Below, one piece after another: positions 5,307-8,714 of a stretch of 8,714 nucleotides of DNA. The notes beneath the pieces were generated by a model, which worked only from the letters and a program-made list of their open reading frames with translations, made no database searches and was not told the DNA's origin. Origin of the DNA: Actinomycetes bacterium (lineage in GTDB: Bacteria; Actinomycetota; Actinomycetes; Propionibacteriales; Propionibacteriaceae); contig JAEZGC010000336.1 in the NCBI GenBank assembly GCA_023437345.1, positions 1 through 8,714 of the forward strand. Reading direction: 5' to 3'. The position numbers and the translations under genes were made by a program. Position 1 is the first letter of the stretch. The number at the start of each line of letters is the position of its first letter.

Positions 5307-6577
5307 TCCGTTGGGAGGCTCCGCCGGCGGCTGCGCCGGTCGCCGGCGAACTCCTGATGCCCGGCTCGAAGTCCGCCACCGCGCGCAGCTACCTGCTCGC
5401 CTCCCTCGCGGACGGACCCAGCACCATCCACGGCGTCCTCACCGCACGTGACACCGAACTGATGAGGGCCGGGCTGACCGGCCTCGGGGTGGAGTTCGCC
5501 GACCTCGGCGGCGACAGTGTGCGCGTCCGCCCGCCGCGGGAGTTCACTGGCGGCGCCACCATCGACGTCGGTCTGGCCGGCACCGTGATGCGCTTCCTGC
5601 CACCCATCGCCGCGCTCACCTCACCGGCCACCCGCTTCGTCGGCGACCCGGGTGCCGCCGCCCGCCCGGTGGCCCCGCTGCTGGGTGCACTCGCCGCGCT
5701 CGGCGCCGACGTCAGCGAGCCGCACCGGCTGCCGTTCAGCATCGGCGGGCCGTTGCGCGGCGGCCAGGTCTCGCTGGACGCGTCCGGCTCCAGCCAGTTC
5801 ATCTCCGCGCTGCTGCTCGTCGGCGCACGGTTGCCGGACGGGCTCACCATCACCCACACCGGCAACCGGCTCCCGTCGCTGCCCCACATCGCGATGACGG
5901 TGCGGATGCTGGCCGACCGCGGCGTCAGGGTTGAGCACCCCGCCCCGGCCACCTGGCGGGTGCTGCCGGGCCAGATCTCGCCGCTCGCCGAACGGGTGGA
6001 GCCCGACCTGACCAACGCCGCGACCCTGCTCGCGGCCGCCGTGGCCACCGGCGGCCGGCTCTCGACGGCCTGGCCGGAGCAGTCGCTGCAGGCCGCGGAC
6101 GCGCTGGCGGCAGCCCTGATCGCGTTCGGTGCCGAGGTGTCCTACGAGGGCTCGGGCAGTTCCCGCCGGATCACCGTCCAGGGTCCGCAGCAGGTCCGCG
6201 GGGCCCAGCTCGACCTCCACGAGATCAGCGAACTCACCCCGGTCGCAGCCGCCCTCGCCACGCTTGCCGACTCCCCCACCGTGATCACCGGCGTCGGTCA
6301 CATCCGCAGCCACGAGACCGACCGGCTGGCCGCCCTGCAGGAGGAACTGTCGGGCCTCGGCGGCCGGGTACGCGAAACCGCGGACGGCCTGGAGGTCGAG
6401 CCTGCCCGGCTGCGCGCCGGTATCTTCCACACCCGCGCCGACCACCGCCTCGCCCACGCCGCCGCCCTGGTCGGACTTGTCGTGCCGGGCGTGGTGGTCG
6501 ACGACATCGGCTGCACGACCAAGACCCTGCCGGACTTCCCGGGGCTGTGGCGCGGGCTGCTCGGAGCTGGGGCGTGA
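5303..6577 (+). CDS. aroA: 3-phosphoshikimate 1-carboxyvinyltransferase (EPSP synthase)
   Basis: This is a 424-residue EPSP synthase of normal length. It transfers the enolpyruvyl group of PEP to shikimate 3-phosphate in the shikimate pathway to aromatic amino acids. Visible active-site elements are PGSKSATAR (K23, S24, R28), GLAGTVMRF (90-98), GDPGAAARP with R121, SGSSQF (161-166), EPDLTNAA with D235, SELTP with E310, HETDRLAAL (E338, R341), ADHRLAHA (H381, R382) and TTKTLPDFP with K407. All main ligands are kept. Two usually strict positions differ: the Asn of the SNR/TNR motif is Ala27, and DHRMAM reads DHRLAH. The start is a TTG at 5303 overlapping the upstream stop (TTGA). The M-x-x-W-x-A-P beginning, as in the M. 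tuberculosis enzyme, supports it, although no ribosome site lies at normal spacing. Confidence 0.96.
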   Translation: MIRWEAPPAAAPVAGELLMPGSKSATARSYLLASLADGPSTIHGVLTARDTELMRAGLTGLGVEFADLGGDSVRVRPPREFTGGATIDVGLAGTVMRFLPPIAALTSPATRFVGDPGAAARPVAPLLGALAALGADVSEPHRLPFSIGGPLRGGQVSLDASGSSQFISALLLVGARLPDGLTITHTGNRLPSLPHIAMTVRMLADRGVRVEHPAPATWRVLPGQISPLAERVEPDLTNAATLLAAAVATGGRLSTAWPEQSLQAADALAAALIAFGAEVSYEGSGSSRRITVQGPQQVRGAQLDLHEISELTPVAAALATLADSPTVITGVGHIRSHETDRLAALQEELSGLGGRVRETADGLEVEPARLRAGIFHTRADHRLAHAAALVGLVVPGVVVDDIGCTTKTLPDFPGLWRGLLGAGA

Positions 6578-7578
6578 GCGCCCGAGGCCGCGACGCCATC
6601 ACCGACGACCCGCACGCCGGCTACGGCCGTCCGGCGCGACGCACCCGTCCGCGCACCAAGGACCGACCCAGCTACTCCGACGCCGTGCCCGCCGAGGTGC
6701 TCACCGTGGACCGCGGACGGTACCGCTGCCGGCTCCCCGACGGAACCGCCGTCACCGCCACCAAGGCCCGCACCCTCGGCCGCACCGGGGTGATCGTGGG
6801 CGACCGGGTGCGGCTGGTGGGCGACACCACCGGGGTGGCCGGAAGCCTGGCCCGGATCGTCGAGGTCTCCGACCGGGAGACCACGCTGCGCCGCACCGCT
6901 GACGACGACGACCCGTACGAGCGCCCGATAGTGGCCAACGCCGACCAGCTCGTCATCGTGGCGGCGCTGGCCGACCCGCCGCCCCGCCCGGGAATGATCG
7001 ACCGCATCCTGGTCGCCGCCTTCGACGCGGGTCTCGACCCGCTGCTGGTGCTGACCAAGGCCGACCTTGCCGAAGCCGACGACCTGGTGGCCACCTACGC
7101 CCCGCTCGGCGTTCCCACTCTCGTCGTGCAGCCTGGCGCCGACCTGACGGAGCTTCGCGCCCGCCTGGCCGATCGCCGCAGCGTCCTGGTCGGCCACTCC
7201 GGGGTCGGCAAGTCGACCCTGGTGAACGCCCTGATCCCCGGCATCGACCGCGCGATCGGCGAGGTGAACGAGGTCACCGGACGGGGCCGCCACACCTCCA
7301 CCAGCGCGATCATGCTGGAGCTGCCGCCGCCCGGCGGCTGGGTGATCGACACCCCCGGGGTGCGTTCGTTCGGCCTCAGCCACGTCACCGCCGACTCGAT
7401 CATCGCCGCCTTCGCCGACCTGGCCGAGATCGCCGAGGACTGCCCACGCGGCTGCAGCCACGAGACGGGCTCGGTGGACTGCGCGCTGGACGACGCGGTG
7501 GCCGACGGCCGGCTGGCCGCCGAGCGCCTCGAGTCGTTCCGCCGGATGGAACGCGCCTGGACCACCCCGACCCACTAG
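6574..7578 (+). CDS. rsgA: ribosome small subunit-dependent GTPase A
   Basis: This 334-residue circularly permuted GTPase assists late 30S subunit maturation. Counted from the GTG at 6574, the order is an OB-fold at about 38-95, the G4 motif TKAD at 161-164, G1 GHSGVGKST from 207, the GRGRHTST switch near 236-243, G3 DTPG at 259-262, and a C-terminal zinc knuckle with C290, C294, H296 and C303 (CPRGCSHETGSVDC). This permuted order (G4 before G1) defines the YjeQ/RsgA family. The N-terminal 35 residues are basic and probably bind rRNA. I chose the GTG at 6574, which overlaps the aroA stop as GTGA and has GGAG 7 bases upstream. An in-frame GTG at 6547 would lie well inside aroA and has no such support. 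It is coupled to aroA and followed by hisN after 10 bases. Confidence 0.95.
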   Translation: MSARGRDAITDDPHAGYGRPARRTRPRTKDRPSYSDAVPAEVLTVDRGRYRCRLPDGTAVTATKARTLGRTGVIVGDRVRLVGDTTGVAGSLARIVEVSDRETTLRRTADDDDPYERPIVANADQLVIVAALADPPPRPGMIDRILVAAFDAGLDPLLVLTKADLAEADDLVATYAPLGVPTLVVQPGADLTELRARLADRRSVLVGHSGVGKSTLVNALIPGIDRAIGEVNEVTGRGRHTSTSAIMLELPPPGGWVIDTPGVRSFGLSHVTADSIIAAFADLAEIAEDCPRGCSHETGSVDCALDDAVADGRLAAERLESFRRMERAWTTPTH

Positions 7579-7588
7579 TTTGGGGGCC

Positions 7589-8386
7589 ATGCCTGAGCAA
7601 TCCTGGGTGGACGACCTGCGCCTGGCGCACGTCCTGGCCGACGCCGCCGACTCGATCACCACGTCACGGTTCCGGGCCGCCGACCTCCAGGTCACCAGCA
7701 AGCCCGACCGCACCCCGGTGACCGACGCCGACACCGCCGTCGAGGACGCCGTCCGCAGCATGCTGTCGCGCACCCGGCCGCGGGACGCGATTCGCGGCGA
7801 GGAGCGGGAGGACTCCGGCTGGGGGCCGCGCCGCTGGGTGATCGACCCGATCGACGGCACCGCCAACTACCTGCGCGGGGTGCCGGTGTGGGCCACCCTG
7901 ATCGGCCTGATGGTCGGCGACGAGGTGGTAGCCGGTGTGGTGTCCGCGCCGGCGCTCGGCCGCCGCTGGTGGGCGTCCAGGGGCGGGGGCGCGTTCACCG
8001 GTCGCAGCCTGCTGCAGGCCAACCCGTGCCGGGTCTCGGCAGTCAGCCGGATCGAGGACGCGTCGCTGTCGTACGCCTCCATCGGCGGCTGGGTGGACTC
8101 CGGCCGCGGGCAGCAGTTCGTCGACCTGCTGCGGGACTGCTGGCGGACCCGGGCCTACGGTGACTTCTGGAGCTACATGCTGCTCGCCGAGGGCGCCGTC
8201 GACCTGGCTGCCGAGCCGGACCTTGCGCTGCACGACATGGCCGCACCCTCGATAGTCGTGACCGAGGCGGGCGGCAGATTCACCAACCTTGACGGTGCTG
8301 ACGGCCCGCACGGTCCGGGCGCGGTGGCCACCAACGGCCTGCTGCACGACGAGGTGCTCGACAGGCTCCGGCTCGACGCCGAGTAA
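7589..8386 (+). CDS. hisN: histidinol-phosphatase, inositol-monophosphatase family
   Basis: This 265-residue protein belongs to the metal-dependent inositol-monophosphatase fold. The metal-binding motifs are GEE (70-72), DPIDGTANYLRG from D86 with D89, and LHDMAAP with D216, followed by IVVTEAGG. The stretch NYLRGVPVWATLIGL and APALGRRWWAS resembles the HisN histidinol-phosphatase of Corynebacterium and other actinobacteria more than inositol monophosphatases. The likely reaction is therefore L-histidinol phosphate to L-histidinol plus phosphate in histidine synthesis. No other his gene is in the window, so context does not confirm the substrate. A TTG at 7580 is in frame but lacks a ribosome site; the ATG at 7589 follows GGGGGCC. 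TAGTTT (7576-7581), which includes the rsgA stop codon, lies 7 bases before the ATG and could be an internal -10. The gene ends before a convergent hairpin. Confidence 0.85.
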   Translation: MPEQSWVDDLRLAHVLADAADSITTSRFRAADLQVTSKPDRTPVTDADTAVEDAVRSMLSRTRPRDAIRGEEREDSGWGPRRWVIDPIDGTANYLRGVPVWATLIGLMVGDEVVAGVVSAPALGRRWWASRGGGAFTGRSLLQANPCRVSAVSRIEDASLSYASIGGWVDSGRGQQFVDLLRDCWRTRAYGDFWSYMLLAEGAVDLAAEPDLALHDMAAPSIVVTEAGGRFTNLDGADGPHGPGAVATNGLLHDEVLDRLRLDAE

Positions 8387-8395
8387 CCCCGCCAC

Positions 8396-8435
8396 ACTGG
8401 ACAGTTGCTGCCGACCTCGGCGGGAACCGTCCAGT
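8396..8435. terminator. bidirectional hairpin terminator between hisN and the ABC transporter gene
   Basis: ACTGGACAGTT (8396-8406) pairs with AACCGTCCAGT (8425-8435) with one A-C mismatch. Inside it GCCG (8410-8413) pairs with CGGC (8418-8421) around a 4-base ACCT loop, giving a 40-base hairpin. It sits 9 bases after the hisN stop, between convergent genes, with no T tract. It could terminate both transcripts. Confidence 0.65.
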
Positions 8436-8440
8436 CAGCG
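8416..8440. repeat. short direct repeat, copy 1
   Basis: CTCGGCGGGAAC followed by a variable CGTCCAG and then TCAGCG. The 12-base block is repeated exactly at 8473-8484 and the TCAGCG recurs at 8491-8496. This copy forms the right arm of the hairpin at 8396-8435. Confidence 0.5.
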
Positions 8441-8472
8441 CACCCACCACGCCACGGTGGACGGCGGCCGTT

Positions 8473-8496
8473 CTCGGCGGGAACTACCGGTCAGCG
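8473..8496. repeat. short direct repeat, copy 2
   Basis: CTCGGCGGGAAC, a variable TACCGG, then TCAGCG. The TCA is the stop codon (TGA on the minus strand) of the ABC transporter gene, so the repeat spans that gene's 3' end. Copy 1 starts 57 bases earlier, which suggests a small duplication of the gene's tail. Confidence 0.5.
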
Positions 8497-8714
8497 GATC
8501 CGCGGGACTGCGCTCAGCAACGCCCGGGTGTAGTCGGTCTGCGGGTCGGTGTAGACCTGTTCGGCGCTGCCCTGCTCGACGATCCGTCCGCCCTGCATGA
8601 CGATGATCGTGTCGCAAAGGTGGCGCACCACCATGAGGTCGTGGCTGACCAGGATCAGGGTGAGCCCGTGGCCGGCCACCAGGTCGTTCAGCAGGTTCAT
8701 CACCTGCGCCCGCA
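8491..8714 (-). CDS. oligopeptide/dipeptide-type ABC transporter ATPase, C-terminal end (partial)
   Basis: Only the last 74 or so residues are present; the gene continues beyond the right edge. The frame reads RAQVMNLLNDL at the edge, as in the region just after the Walker B/D-loop of DppD/DppF/OppF-type ATPases. It then shows the H-loop LVSHDL, VVRHLCDTIIVMQGGRIVEQG and the family C-terminal end YTDPQTDYTRALLSAVP. These proteins power ABC importers of peptides, nickel or similar solutes. An internal GTG at 8703 is a Val codon, not a start. The gene is convergent with hisN, separated by a hairpin. Walker A, the signature motif and any partner permease lie outside the window, so the substrate cannot be told. 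Confidence 0.9.
   Translation of the reverse strand, partial: RAQVMNLLNDLVAGHGLTLILVSHDLMVVRHLCDTIIVMQGGRIVEQGSAEQVYTDPQTDYTRALLSAVPRIR

Noticed and set aside
6298..7866. Minus-strand open frame of 522 codons
   Set aside because: It crosses aroA, rsgA and hisN on the opposite strand. The protein is Gly/Ala/Val/His-rich with no motifs. It is a GC-driven shadow.
1..8714. CRISPR arrays, transposases, phage genes, tRNA or rRNA
   Set aside because: I saw no regularly spaced repeats, integrase or transposase motifs, inverted-repeat element ends, or tRNA-like cloverleaf sequence. The content is core chromosomal genes.

Overview
The window looks like chromosomal core DNA from a high-GC actinomycete (Actinomycetota). 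The evidence is the very high GC content, a WhiB1-type regulator, a PdtaS-type histidine kinase, an actinobacterial ribosomal protein bL37, a SigH/SigR sigma factor with a zinc anti-sigma factor, and actinobacterial forms of AroA, RsgA and HisN. Gene content and order resemble, from memory, the whiB1-pdtaS-sigH-rshA-SRAP-aroA-rsgA stretch of Mycobacterium tuberculosis, but the protein sequences are too divergent to be mycobacterial. Genus cannot be fixed from sequence alone.

Layout. 1-71: 5' region of whiB1. 72-323 (+): whiB1, converging with pdtaS (336-1799, -) across a 12-base gap. 1800-1918: divergent intergenic region with promoter signals for pdtaS (-) and for the 24-codon bL37 gene (1919-1993, +), which is followed by a strong GC hairpin terminator. 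2180-2829 (+): two overlapping small membrane-protein genes that I do not recognise. 2830-2940: convergent gap with no convincing feature. 4643-2941 (-): a probable operon of SRAP/HMCES-type DNA-crosslink protein, SigH/SigR-like ECF sigma factor and RshA/RsrA-like anti-sigma factor. A near-perfect SigH-type promoter (GGAAT-N19-GTT) starts inside the last codons of the SRAP gene. 4728-8386 (+): a DoxX-like membrane protein, aroA, rsgA and hisN, packed with 4-base overlaps or a 10-base gap. 8387-8490: convergent gap with a long hairpin and a short direct repeat. 8491-8714 (-): the C-terminal end of an oligopeptide-type ABC transporter ATPase that runs off the window.

How the genes fit together. 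Several gene products are sensors or responders for redox or nitrosative stress: WhiB1 (iron-sulfur/NO), PdtaS, and the thiol-disulfide SigH/RshA switch. The SRAP protein, which shields abasic sites, lies directly upstream of the sigma factor. The other half is housekeeping: aromatic amino-acid synthesis (aroA), 30S subunit maturation (rsgA), histidine synthesis (hisN) and a ribosomal protein. No mobile element, CRISPR array, tRNA or rRNA was seen. I did not find a clearly novel defence or mobile system. The best leads are the promoter and start-codon architecture of sigH, the unidentified membrane pair, the altered ATP-lid motif of PdtaS, and a repeated TANNNT-N6-ATG geometry suggesting leaderless transcripts.
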